Shown here piece by piece: positions 49,510-60,640 of a stretch of DNA of 64,000 nt. How positions within the stretch are numbered: position 1 is the first letter of the stretch; every line of letters begins with the position of its first letter. Source of the stretch: Lotus japonicus (Eukaryota > Streptophyta > Magnoliopsida > Fabales > Fabaceae); assembly GCF_012489685.1 (NCBI RefSeq), contig NC_080046.1:61246195-61310194 (forward strand), in the 5' to 3' direction. Position numbers and translations under genes: made by a program. Under the pieces are notes generated by a model. The model made no database searches. It was given only the letters and a program-made list of their open reading frames with translations, and had not been told where the DNA came from.

Positions 49510-49791
49510 TGATCTGGGAATGAACATTCAAGAGAGGTATAGTACCTAGAGGTAGAGGGATTGTGCTAAGAGAGAATCAGAATGAGAGAGAGTGTGCTGA
49601 ATTTCGAGTGTTATTTCATCCAATGAGCCAAAAGTCCCCTATACTTGATAACTACCTCCTATTTATAGAGCTTGGGTACTACCTATTGGGCCAATTGGGC
49701 CTCCGAGGTCAAGGCCCATCTGAAGGCCAGGGCCCCGCCTCAGGGCGGGATACATGCTGGGCGTTGCCCCTCTAGGGGCTCGCCCAGTCCA
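49510..49791 (-). repeat. 3' LTR of the gag-only element
   Basis: 282 bases bounded by TG and CA on the plus strand (TGATCTGGGA...CGCCCAGTCCA). It differs from the other LTR only at its third plus-strand base (A instead of T). Confidence 0.93.
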
Positions 49792-49796
49792 CTAGT

Positions 49797-50992
49797 CCAC
49801 AAGACACCGAGCTCGAGGTACGAGAGCTAAGGGTGTCTTTTAAATGCTTTTACATATGTCTTACAGTACACCAGAATCTGCACTGCCAACATGGCTTGAG
49901 AAAAGAGAAGTAAACTATATCGCCAACATGGCGTGAGCAAAAGGAAACTTGCATTTTCAGTTACCCAGTCCACTGACTTGACGAGCAACCCGAGCTGGCA
50001 AGTCCACTAGTCCACAAGCGGCGAGAACGATTACTTCGTATTGGCGATAAGTTGGAGCAGGTGTATGATCGTTCGCCGGCGGAAAAGGTGGCAGGCATGG
50101 GTCATGTGCTGATCATTCAATCACCGACTGGCGGTAACCCCGGCGAGCGACTGAACTTTGTTGTTGGTGTCACCTGCCAGGCGATGGTGTTTGATCTTTA
50201 TAATGGCGAGGCTTTTCGCGCTTTCCCACAAACAATAACAATTGGGTTTGACAGCCAAAAGATGAAGGGCGAGCGCCCTTGGTCCGCAAGTCCACAAGCT
50301 CGAAGCAGGAGAGCGAAGTGTGTCTCCAAACTGTGACCGTCAATCTCTGTCCCCTTGTGATTCCCCTAGCAAGTCGCCCGTTACCACTTTCCACTTGGTA
50401 CGGCGTTCCTCGGCTGGCGGTTTCGACCAACGCGCAGGAACTATTCCCAAGTTTCTAGTTGCAATAGCTTCCCCGCCTAGAAGATCACCTAGCCACGCTA
50501 CTTGGCGGGATCAACAAAGGATGTATAAAGCGTGTAGGTCGCCGACATGGCGCAAATGAAACACAAACCGCCAATAGCGCAAGGAAATACGCAAATACAT
50601 GAATCTCCGATTGACGCGGGACCTAGAAAGATGATGTACAAACGCCTACAAGATTAAGGAGTTGTGGTGGCCCGCCCTATATGACGTGACTCGCTGAATA
50701 GAAGCTGGCTCGCCTGATGACATGGTCTCCCGCCAATCTCCCCCGCATCCGCCCCTCGTAGCATCTTCATGGATCAAGTTGCTTCCTGGGCGAGCCCCCT
50801 AATATGGCGAAGGGACTCAACCAGTCCACAAGACACCGAGCTCGAAGCATGAGAGCACAATGTGTCTTCAAGCTGAAGTCGCCGCCGCATCGTCCCTAGG
50901 AGAAGATCCGCCCAGCACGCATGCTCCTTCACTCGCCATAGTCTACAAGTCCACCAGACTCTGTGTCCAAGTCATGAGGAGTAGGAGTGTCC
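49797..50992 (+). repeat. Dispersed hairpin units CCACAAGACACC...GGTGTCTT
   Basis: Four related units lie in the non-coding part: 49797-49839, 50289-50326 (left arm lost), 50823-50868 and 50947-50992. The first has complementary arms AAGACACC (49801-49808) and GGTGTCTT (49832-49839) around a GAGCTCGAG-containing loop; the third pairs AAGACAC with GTGTCTT. Confidence 0.6.
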
Positions 50993-51082
50993 TCACTTGC
51001 CGCATCGCCATCACCATCTTGCTTTAGCCTTATAAGAAATTAGTTTGACTTGCTCGCCACTCTCAGCGTAAGGCCGCCACCA

Positions 51083-51420
51083 TTTTGCGGTAGGTCGCTA
51101 CCCTCATTTTTGGCGGTAGGTCGCAACCCTCTTGCGGTAGGTCGCGACCCTCTTGCGGTAGGTCGCCACCATTTTGCGGTAGGTCGCTACCCTCATTTTT
51201 GGCGGTAGGTCGCGACCCTTTAGCGGTAGGTCGCCATCCTCTTGCGGTAGGTCGCGACCCTCTTGCGGTAGGTCGCCACCCTTAGCGTGAGGTTGCCACC
51301 CTTTTGGCGACTTTTGTGTGTCTAAAAACTGAGTCTTACAGGTCGCCACCCATAGCGTTTGGTCGCCACCCTTTGGCATGAGGTCACCACCCTAGCGGTA
51401 GGTCGCCACCCTTGGTGTGA
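51083..51420 (+). repeat. Minisatellite of GGTAGGTCGC units
   Basis: About ten copies of GGTAGGTCGC, most followed by (C/G/T)ACCCTCTTGC- or CACCATTTTGC-type sequence, spaced 19-27 bases apart. It lies in the non-coding half of the gag-only element. The apparent 91-codon minus frame (GDLPQEGRDLPQE...) is just translated repeat. Confidence 0.85.
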
Positions 51421-51899
51421 TCGTCACATTTCGGGACTCAAAGTGCTTTGGGTTCCAATGGCCAGTTGGATTACCAAAGCGGTGCTCAGTAGAATGGGCA
51501 ATTTGTACCCCACACATCGCCAATGAATCCGGTGGTTACGTGGGCTTTTCCGGGGCTAATTTAGTTCATCGTGAAACTTGTTTCACTTTGTAACTAAATC
51601 GCGCCATCAGGAGCTTGTCCCACCCAATAACAAACCGCTTATGGAAGAGTCCTCCAAGTTTCATAAAACTTTAATGGTGTGCCTCAATTCACCCACTCCT
51701 TCTCTTTGATCCGATTTGCTCCTCTCTGTCTGAATCAAAACCAGTGAAGACAATATAACTTCTAATATCAACTTCAAAATAAGAAAATTAGGAAATACAA
51801 CAACTGAGAAGGGAATCAAATGAAAGATGGAGGAAAAGTTTGAAGGAATTGGAAAATTTGTTGCCAGCGATCTTAACCATAGCAACGCTTTACTCGCCA

Positions 51900-52090
51900 A
51901 ACTTCCACGGCCAAAACAAAACGTGCCCGCCAGAATTCCGCCGCCGGAGTAAAACGTGCTTGCCAGATTCCAACGCCAGCGACGTTCTCCCGCCGCCGAA
52001 CTCCATCGCCAACAACACTTGCTCGCCGCCTAACCTCAAAACGTGCTCGCCAAAGCCAACGCGTGCTCGCCAGAATTCCAACGCCTCATA
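51900..52090 (+). repeat. Imperfect tandem repeats of CGTGCTCGCCAGAATTCC
   Basis: Variants of AACGTGC(T/C)(C/T)GCCAGA(A)TTCC and CGCCGCC recur five or six times over 190 bases beside the 3' end of gag. Spacing is irregular. Confidence 0.65.
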
Positions 52091-52372
52091 AAAAAAACGT
52101 CTCGGGATTGGCTCTGCTCTTCATGTATTGTGCTCTGGACAGATTCCTCGCCTTCGTTCTTTTCTTCGTCATTACCAATCTGCTCTCCCTCGCCTACATG
52201 CTTCCTCGATCTGAAGCTTCACCTCTGTTGACGCTCTTCATTGTCGGTTTGAACCGTGTTGCTCCGATCTGCCATCGCTGGATGCGCCTTGAAGAATCTC
52301 GATCTGTCATTCTCTCGTGAACGCACCTTGTTCTTTCCCCTCCGCCTTGCCACCGATCTGAAACTCCTCCTT

Positions 52373-53335
52373 TTATCGCTGCTTGGGCGACGTGTCGCCC
52401 TTTTCCAACTTCGCGCGCTTTCTTTTGAAAGCGTCGTCCTCCTCATCAAGAATATAAGTGCTGGCGCGAGCACGCATCTCCTCCATCGAACGCGCCGGCT
52501 TACGTGTCAATTTGCTGTTCAACCCTCCCGGTAGCAAACCGTTTTTAAATGCTAAAGCACAAGCTCGAGGCTCCTCGTCCTCAACCTTGACCGACGCTGC
52601 GCTGTACCTTGCCATGTACTCTTTCAGTGATTCTCCTTCTTGCTGGCGAATATTATATAGGTCGTTGATCGTCACCGGCTGATTCTTATTCGCCGAGAAT
52701 TGCACTAGAAACTTGGATGAGAAGTCTCTGAAATTTGAAATCGATCCGCGCGGCAAAGTTGTGAACCACGCCATCGCCGTCGATTTGAACGTCGATGGAA
52801 ACATCCTGCACTTCACCGCATCTGACGCCGCAATTATCACCATCTTCGTATTAAAATACAGAAGATGATCCTTCGGATCGGAATCTCCGCTGTAAGAATC
52901 CAGAACTAACGTTTTCATGTTATCCAGAATCGCCACACTCTCGACATCTTCCGAGAACGGACGGAACTCAGCCACGGAATCTGCCTCTCTGCTTCCATCA
53001 CCTCGCTGCTCGCGGCGGTAGAAATCTAACTGAGCCTGTAGATGCTCATTCCGCTGCTGGATGTTGCCAATGCTGCGCATCAAATGGCGCCATTGCTCCT
53101 GCGTCACCGCCGGTTGTTGTTCCGGAGCAGGTGAATTCTCTGGTGAGCGCTCCAGAGATCCCACCTGTGAAGGCGATGGAGGAGGTGGTGGTACAGGAGG
53201 TGATGGAGGAGGAGAAGGCGATTGTACTCCTGTCGTTCGTACCGGAGAGTCCAGGACCACACGATGAGGCCGCCGAGGCGGCGAAATCCGCTGTCGCATT
53301 GGTGAATGATGTTGCCTCCTGCGTCGAGTCTCCAT
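52373..53335 (-). CDS. gag: Retrotransposon gag-like protein (Ty3 type)
   Basis: 320 residues from the first ATG (METRRRRQHHSPMRQRI); the frame extends upstream only to a GTG. A basic start is followed by a proline-rich region (PPPSPPVPPPPPSPSQ), a glutamine-rich helix (about 78-112) and the retrotransposon gag core: SYSGDSDPKDHLLYF, STAMAWFTTLPRGSI, FRDFSSKFLVQF and QQEGESLKEYMARY, which is typical of Ty3/Gypsy and related gag domains. The protein ends KLEKGDTSPKQR before any CCHC zinc knuckle or protease would appear. It is an intact frame and could make capsid-like protein that packages element RNA. The plus-strand frames over it are shadows. Confidence 0.85.
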   Translation of the reverse strand: METRRRRQHHSPMRQRISPPRRPHRVVLDSPVRTTGVQSPSPPPSPPVPPPPPSPSQVGSLERSPENSPAPEQQPAVTQEQWRHLMRSIGNIQQRNEHLQAQLDFYRREQRGDGSREADSVAEFRPFSEDVESVAILDNMKTLVLDSYSGDSDPKDHLLYFNTKMVIIAASDAVKCRMFPSTFKSTAMAWFTTLPRGSISNFRDFSSKFLVQFSANKNQPVTINDLYNIRQQEGESLKEYMARYSAASVKVEDEEPRACALAFKNGLLPGGLNSKLTRKPARSMEEMRARASTYILDEEDDAFKRKRAKLEKGDTSPKQR

Positions 53336-53482
53336 CCAAACCAGAAACGATGCAAACTCGATCGGAAAACCAATCACTAATCACAGAATCAAAATCAGAA
53401 AACCAGAGAATTGCCTAATCACAATCAGAGGTAACTTCCTGCACAATCAATCCACGTGAATGGGAGTAGAGAGTTTACAGTC

Positions 53483-53500
53483 CCCACAGACGGCGCCAAA
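53483..53500 (-). other. Primer-binding site candidate
   Basis: Minus strand TTTGGCGCCGTCTGTGGGGA begins at the LTR border. The tRNA-Asp complement in plant elements usually reads TGGCGCCGTTGCCGGGGA, so four central bases differ. Confidence 0.6.
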
Positions 53501-53782
53501 TGTTCTGGGAATGAACATTCAAGAGAGGTATAGTACCTAGAGGTAGAGGGATTGTGCTAAGAGAGAATCAGAATGAGAGAGAGTGTGCTGAATTTCGAGT
53601 GTTATTTCATCCAATGAGCCAAAAGTCCCCTATACTTGATAACTACCTCCTATTTATAGAGCTTGGGTACTACCTATTGGGCCAATTGGGCCTCCGAGGT
53701 CAAGGCCCATCTGAAGGCCAGGGCCCCGCCTCAGGGCGGGATACATGCTGGGCGTTGCCCCTCTAGGGGCTCGCCCAGTCCA
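53501..53782 (-). repeat. 5' LTR of the gag-only element
   Basis: 282 bases, TGTTCTGGGA...CGCCCAGTCCA on the plus strand. On the minus strand a TATAAATAGGAGG sequence near its centre is a likely TATA box for element transcription. Confidence 0.93.
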
Positions 53783-53787
53783 CTTTC

Positions 53788-54460
53788 CAAATAAAATAAT
53801 AATAATTTTGGGCATAATGTGCATGAATTATGTAAAATAATCAAACTGCACGTCTATGATCAGTATTTTTATGTAAATCAGTTTTAACTAGAAAATTCTC
53901 GCATCAAGGAAATTAATAAATCTGTGTGTCAGTCAGTGTATTCTACTATTCTTCATTCACTATCAATCTTATGTGTCATTTATTTATGTACGCAATCTTA
54001 ATCAGCGACGCGTGGGAAAACAATGACAGGATGTAATTTTTATCTTATATATTAGTATGATAAGACTGCATATGTAGGAAGAAATTAAAGGTGTTAACGA
54101 CTAACGATGTCAATGACCTTTATTTCACATTTTCACCTCAGCAGTTCACAATTGATGGTTTGAGTGATTGGAGCTGAACTAATCCTACATTAATGTGACG
54201 TAATAGGATGTGATGGGATTAGAAACGCAGTGTCTTTCTGATTCTGAATTTGAGCTAGTATGGCTGTTAATCAGATGGGACCTATCTCAAAATGATGATC
54301 CAAATCAAACCAATAGAATTAATTCGGATTTGTTTCATTAATTATACTACGAGATTCCTAAAAAGAGTTTTTTTTTTTTCTTTGATCACCGGTCTTCATG
54401 GAAAAATGACCCCACGTGACTAATCTGATTCAGGATATAGTAGTAATGTTTCTGACCACA
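53788..54460. other. AT-rich intergenic DNA
   Basis: The continuation of the host DNA that the gag-only element entered. No gene or repeat end was recognised. Confidence 0.4.
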
Positions 54461-54464
54461 AATG

Positions 54465-54570
54465 TATTATTTTTTATCTTAGAGGGGATCGAACCCGAGC
54501 CAAAAGCCTAGGCGAAATTCCTTAGGAAATGCACATTCACCATTTGTGTCACCCCTTGTGGTTAAAAAAT
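54465..54570 (-). repeat. Possible tRNA-derived SINE
   Basis: On the minus strand TGACACAAATGG (54540-54551) and GGTTCGATCCCC (about 54484-54495) could be A and B boxes, followed by an A-rich tail. No target duplication was found and the A box is a weak match. Confidence 0.35.
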
Positions 54571-57113
54571 GCTCTTTAAAGCCGGTAAGAAATAAAATAT
54601 TTTAGAGAAACAAAAAATTTATTTTCCTCTATAGTAACTTTTTTTTAGTTCTTTAGCCTATCATAGTTTTTGTTATCATCCTTGAGTCCTTTTTTGTTTT
54701 AGTGAGGTCTGACAAATTTCTATGGGCCTTAGATTGTGGAGTAGGCAGGAGGAGAAGTGGGTCTCACACCCAGAATTTTAACCGTGACAGCAGGCCCCGT
54801 TGGAAGTAGTTGCATTTGGAAAATGGGCCCTGGGCCCAGCTCTGTCCAGAGATGGGACCCACTGGAGCAAGCATCCAATGCTGTGTGTTTGTTATCTCCC
54901 TCTGATTTTACAGGACCCTAATATTGAACAAAAGTTCGTGATGTTGTGATATTATTGTTGCTGGTTTTTTCCCTGTAAATGATTATTGCACTTTGTACAA
55001 TACACACAAGCATTAATTTGTTAGTGTTGTTTGCAATGAATCATGCAAACACATTTTGGTGGTAGCTCATCTCGTTCTTTAATTATGAGGTCAAGAATTT
55101 AAGTCCTAGTTATATCCATTTTACAACAAACACTTATTGCTTGGTGTGAGTTCTCGCGACGAAACAGTTAGTCATTGTTGTCGGTCGTGAATACTTTGAA
55201 TTGGCCTAATGTTGGACTAATTGTATGATGTAGCAAGTTTAGGTTTGGCGGCTCATAATAGGATGGTCCACCTTGTTAAAATAATCCCACATCTAAGGAA
55301 ACTTCTCTCGTATCAAAGGCAAAATCACACAAAAGAAATTTGCAAGTGCAATGATTCTAGGCAGAACAAAGACACCTCAGAAACTGCCACAATCAGAGTT
55401 TAATTGCATCAGCTTCATGGTACATGAAGAGGATTCCTTTGCTGCTAAATCATAGTATTATTCTCTTTCTCATGAATATTAAAATTGTTATATAGCTAGG
55501 TGAGTCATATTAATTTGCATAATCAAAATCAGAATCAGAATCTCTCACCTGGTGTTTGAAACACCACCAACAAGGGAAATTAAAATATGCAATAGAAACT
55601 ATATGGTTTTCAATATGATATCATAGAGCTTTCCAGGTGGCTTAGACAAACTCATCTGTCACCGCCTGACAAATTAATTTGAATTAGATGTACCATGGCT
55701 TTATTTTGGTGTACTATATAATTATATAAACTATTTTTTATTGCAATACTTTAGGGGATCAATTGGATCCACTGGATCTCATCTTGAATAATGATTGTAT
55801 TGTACTAAGAGGGAATCTCCTGAATTATTTTTTGAGTGATGCAAGAGAAGAAACGTGTTTGATTTGGTTTAACAGTTTTATTCTAGCTTTGAAGTTGTGT
55901 TATATGGAATTTGAATACTAATTCACAGTATCTTATTGAAGGCTTTGTCAAGTACTCAGACTCAGAGTTACCAATCCTCTGCTTTTTAAACTGTCTTTTT
56001 TTTTTTTCATTTTTAGAAGTTGCTTTAAGGTCAGAGTATAATATGTACTTTGTAATTTGTATTGAGTTGGCTTAAATTAAAGATATAAAATATAATAGTT
56101 TTTCACTGTCAAAATATAATAATTCTTTCTTTGATTCTTGGATTCTAGATTCTGAAAACTTGAATTTAATTGAATCTGTATATCAACCCATGCAAGATTC
56201 CAGAGGCGACATCATGCTTTTGATACCACAATAAATAATAAAATGAAAAATCTTTTAGTACTGCTGGGCCATCTCTTCTATCAAACATGGCTAGATGAGT
56301 CCCTGTCATTGGAGTCCACCACATATCAATTGAAATATTGAATGCAAATTCTGTGAACAAAATTCAATGGCAATAAACAGTTGCCTATGCAGGTGGTTCT
56401 ATCATATTTGTATTAGGGGCTAGAAATGTCTGAAGATCGTAAATCACAACCACCCTCTTTTCTGAATTGTTATTTTCATTTCAGGGAATTGAGACAACCA
56501 TCACGTAGTGTCTTGTGCCTATCTGATTGTACTGTTTCATTTACCAATTTGATGAACACCTTAATTTGTAGTTCAATTTTAAATAGCATGTCTCAGACTT
56601 AGAGAAACTATGGGTTCATTTTCCTATTTTCAAATCCTCTGTTTTCTTTTCTTTTGTTAAGAAAAAAGAATTTATTCCTGCTGACAAAAAATGGCCAAAA
56701 GAAAACAAAAACAAACCATGCTTGGAATGGACATAGATCCTTTATTAGATCTTTCGTTCGTGATGTCTCATTTTTTGTCTCACTAATTAATCAAAATGTA
56801 ACATGTAGGCATGATTAGTACGATAATTAAAATCTTAAATAAAGTATTTTTTGCATAACATCACATGATTAAATTGGTGGAACATGGAATATGATACTAG
56901 ATGAAGACAGTCAATTTAGGTTCGCTTAAAACAATATTTCCAAATCTTATTATCAACCAAATACATTTAACAGACCCATGTCTCTTACCAAATCAGTCCG
57001 CTTAGAACAATATTTTCAAGTCCTATTATCAACAATTCAACAAAGATACATTTAATTAACAGATCTATGTCTCTTGCCAAATTTCTTTCTTCTTCTGCTA
57101 ACTGAAAGATACC
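54571..57113. other. Intergenic DNA, no gene seen
   Basis: A GC-richer island at 54725-54880 with several GGGCCC/GGGACCCAC motifs stands out (see findings). Elsewhere the DNA is AT-rich and the short frames at 55221-55403 and 56166-56360 have no recognisable relatives. Confidence 0.4.
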
Positions 57114-57121
57114 CTTACAAG

Positions 57122-57349
57122 GAGTGGCGGAACCAGAAATTTTAGGAAGCCTGGGCAAATTTTCCCCCTTTCTTTTTCTGAAGTGTACTAGTTTAGGATT
57201 AGGTCCTTGTATTTTTTCCTTCTTTCAGATTTTGCCTAATTTCACATTTTTTTTAGGCCCAAAAGCATACCTGGTCCAAAGAAAAAAAAAAAAATTTTGG
57301 CGGAGCCCAGGCAAAGGCCCTACCACGCCCGGTGGTAGTTCCGCCTCTG
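57122..57349. mobile_element. hAT-type MITE, 228 bp
   Basis: The ends GAGTGGCGGAACC and CAGAGGCGGAACTACC (inverse) form the inverted repeat; a leading C in the first would be the family norm. The 8-base duplication CTTACAAG is exact at 57114-57121 and 57350-57357. The 88-codon plus frame here is incidental. Confidence 0.85.
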
Positions 57350-57357
57350 CTTACAAG

Positions 57358-59640
57358 ATTATAGAAACAATTTGTCTGTCTTATTGTTAAGTAATGCAAC
57401 TCATCTCAATTAATTCATCATGGGCCCGTTAACAAATTCAGAATAGTTAGTGTAGCACATCAAATACAGCTGAACTACAGCATATCTTCACTAAACTAAA
57501 AATCAAGGGCTATTAATTAACTATAAACCCCCAAATCATTAAGAGAGATTCCCTTTCCCTGTTTCCCATTAATTAATCACTCAGCATTATGATTTCCCCT
57601 GCAACCAATTGAACACATGCTGCATGAAACACCTAATTCTCTAGGTAGGAATCTTTCCCTTCATAATTCCAAGGGTTATAATTTTTTTCTACATCTCAAT
57701 CAACTTTTAATAGTTTTTAGGATCAACTAGCTCTTATGAAACTTCACATAGACATCTCTAACATATTACTTTCTTCAAAAGCAATCATTCTGTGTATCAC
57801 TTGTTTAAGATAACACAGTAAAAGCCAACAACTTCCTCTTGTTGGAAATTATTGCTTTGAAATCTATCTTTTAACCATTAATTATGCACAGGTAGGCGTG
57901 TGTGAGGCACAGGAAGATAAGGTTACTCATGGACCCAGAGATGCATGAAGAACGTTGGCAGTTTCAACTTTCATGGTAGCATATAACTATTTCTGAAAAT
58001 TATGCTCACTTATGTTTGGTAAAACATCACTCTCACAGTCTCAATATATCATATAGCATCTCATGCACCTGCGTCAGCTAACAGTTGCTCATTTTTGTTG
58101 GTGAGTGTTGAAACAAAACTAGTCCACATGGGGTAGACTAACACGACTAAGGTGGTTTATAACAATAAGTGTTTTTGTTTATCTGCCTTAAGATTTTTGC
58201 ACCAAAGAGTGAGTAGAAACACAATTTTTTTATAGAAGAATTGGGTTCGACAATAATTGAACAAATTTTTTATCATAGATATTTTTTTTACAACAGTTAT
58301 ATAGTCTTTGATATTATGTTATGAATTAATTATTTTAAAAATTTAAGCTGTTAAATAAATGATACATGAATGATTACATCCTAACAACACAACATCCATC
58401 CTAACCTAAGGTTGTATTTTGAGTTCCCGCTTGAAACTTCCCCATATTTCTTCAGGGGGAATAATTAAGTTTAATTAAAAGTAAATACAATAATTTGAAG
58501 TGGAGTAAATACATAGTTTGATTAGTCGTGAATTCATCAATGATGTATGCCATTGATGACTTTAAAAGATAGAAACAGACTAATTTAATATAAAGATTAA
58601 TTGATCCATCGTTCTCATCCTTACAAAATTGATTTGATGTAATTACAAGGACAATAAAATTTGATAATGCAAGTATGACGTTAAAGGATGCCAGATTTAT
58701 TTTTTAAATGATTAATTTAATATAGTAACAAATTAAAAGAATTTACAATGGTGGCAATAATTTTGAATCTATATCCTTACACCAAGATTCCCAAAAGTGG
58801 GTAACTTTGATAAATTAAAAGTTAACTTATGTAATGTTACATATTCAACTCTAAATTAAAATATTAAAAGAGTCACTTCAACCAAATAAATTATATCTGC
58901 AATTTTATAGCGTCATCTAGAGTTGTCCACTTGCTTATAAGCTCTATACCCCATTTGATGATGATGGGGTCTAAACAAAGCTTTCATTGATATGGTGCTC
59001 GTGGCAAGTGCGGATCTTGATAAAATGGGGGTCGTTTCAATCATGAAGTGAAGCACTATTTTTTCTCAATGTTTAGGCTGAGAGTGAGAATGAATGATGT
59101 GCTTGGAATCTCTTCATATATCAGTGTCACTAAAAGGTCCCCAAGGCATATCAAATCAGACTTTTAATTGGCTACTTATTGCGGGTAGGAGTACTTAGTT
59201 AAATAGCTATAATTATATGGTATGGTCCCCTCTTAAAGATGTTATAGACATGAACTAATCAATCTGTCATTTTATATCGTGTTTAGGTTATGTGGTTGAG
59301 AGATTGATAATCACTTCTGTAAAGATCGAGATTATAAAATGTAGTTTTTTGAGATGCGCTTTGAATTGTGTACTAATGACTTAATTTGGCAAGTATGTGA
59401 CCATTGTCGTCAAGTAATAATAAAATTACAGTCCACTGAGGTTGTGCATGTGGGTATTAGATAGCTTTACTAGCAAAATGTTGTTTGAGCGTATAGAAAC
59501 GATAATTATTTCAAATTTTGATTAATAAAGCTATAAATGAAATGCAGTAAAACCAATTACAGGTAAACAAATGAGAAAAATGTGCTTAAGAAATGATTAT
59601 GTTAAATAAATCCTTTATTCTCAACTAAATCACCTCTATA
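57358..59640. other. AT-rich intergenic DNA
   Basis: No gene, RNA or repeat boundary was recognised in this stretch. Confidence 0.4.
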
Positions 59641-59900
59641 ATGCTTTTGTTCTGAATTGGATTCGTTTGTTCTTGCGTAAATCTTGGTCTGTTTCTCTTC
59701 GTCATACTTTAAGAAAGGGGAATGCTTCCGCAGATTTCCTCGTCAAGCTGGGCTCTTCTTCTACTGGTGGGTTGCGGGTTTTCCATGATCCTCCTTCAAA
59801 GATGATCAGCTCGGTGTTGTTAATTTGCAGACTATGCTAATGTTCGAATCTAAGGAGTTGAGTTTTTGGTTTATTTTCTTCTTGTAAAAAAAAATACAAT
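59641..59900 (+). pseudogene. 5'-truncated L1-type LINE tail (RNase H end)
   Basis: From 59649 the plus strand encodes NWIRLFLRKSWSVSLRHTL, RKGNASADFLVKLGSSS, GGLRVFHDPPSKM and then a stop at about 59838. This is the usual C-terminus of plant LINE polyproteins: RNase H with the ...REGN..AD.LA..G motif and the late DPP. A 3' untranslated stretch ending TTCTTGT and a run of A follows, as expected at a LINE 3' end. Everything upstream of the last ~65 residues is missing, the common result of incomplete reverse transcription. Confidence 0.75.
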
Positions 59901-60640
59901 TAGATATATGTTTCACTCAAGACGCCAATAAAAACGATTCCACTACCAGTTAATTCTTAGCTAAAGAAATCTACTGATTGACACATCCAACCCTTAATTC
60001 CATATGCTCCAATGAATTTCAATAGATGCATTAATGAATTTATTCATCCTCAATAGATACATGTTCACCAAGATATTTCTATCTTTACCCTTTTAAACTA
60101 AATCTATAGTGCAAACTCTACAAATCATCCAATGGCCAAAATATATATATATATATATATATATGCATTAATAATAGTGTGAAATGCAAAATAATGAAAA
60201 CAGACTGATTATATTGATCAAAGTTTTAGATGTTATGAACCTAATATCAAAATTTTAGCTTAATCGATCAATGAATGAATGCATTGTAACAATTTTGCGT
60301 TGACTAAGTGTTTACAAAAATGGATTTTTAATTTCTTCTCTTTTCCATCAAAATCACCTAACTTGCTCCTCTTAAAAATTAAATTGCTATAAATGAAAAT
60401 AGAGTAATATTAGGTGTAAAACTAAAGGATAAACTAGATTACTATGCAAATATAAGACTAGTAAATTCTCATATTTATCTGTCAACATGTACCTCCCCTT
60501 GATACAAACAAACTATCAATGATATTTTGAATATAGTAAGATGCCTTGAGTTGTACTTATACTTATTATCACTAGTTACTCTCTTATTATGTATGATACT
60601 TTGAAGTCGTTTTTAAGAGCATCTCCAATGCTAGTTCTTA
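59901..60640. other. AT-rich intergenic DNA
   Basis: It holds a TA microsatellite at about 60139-60164. No gene was seen. A stray copy of the Harbinger-type end AAGAGCATCTCCAATGCTAG at 60615-60634 lies just outside the element at 60641. Confidence 0.45.

Larger units (their letters stand above)
49510..53782 (-). mobile_element. Gag-only LTR retrotransposon (TR-GAG type), intact ends
   Basis: Two 282-base LTRs enclose 3709 bases, with exact target duplication CTTTC at 49505-49509 and 53783-53787. The coding strand is minus, so the 5' LTR is the right-hand copy. A primer-site-like TGGCGCCGTCTGTGGGGA lies directly inside it; its TGGCGCCGT and GGGGA parts match the tRNA-Asp type used by many plant Ty3 elements. 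The only convincing frame is gag; no protease, reverse transcriptase, RNase H or integrase was seen. It must rely on an autonomous relative. One LTR difference in 282 bases means a recent insertion. No clean polypurine tract was found beside the 3' LTR. Confidence 0.92.

Noticed and set aside
49563..49775. Identical 70-codon frames in both LTRs (also 53554-53766)
   Set aside because: They lie in LTR sequence, opposite to the element's coding strand, and exist twice only because the LTRs are copies.
51104..51379. 91-codon minus frame with repetitive GDLP(Q/P)E pattern
   Set aside because: It is a translation of the GGTAGGTCGC minisatellite and not a gene.
51083..51420. Possible CRISPR-like array
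   Set aside because: The units are adjacent and spacers are themselves repeat variants; this is a plant nuclear minisatellite inside a retrotransposon.
52256..53418. Several plus-strand frames opposite gag
   Set aside because: They are shadows of the minus-strand gag reading frame, which has clear gag-domain motifs.
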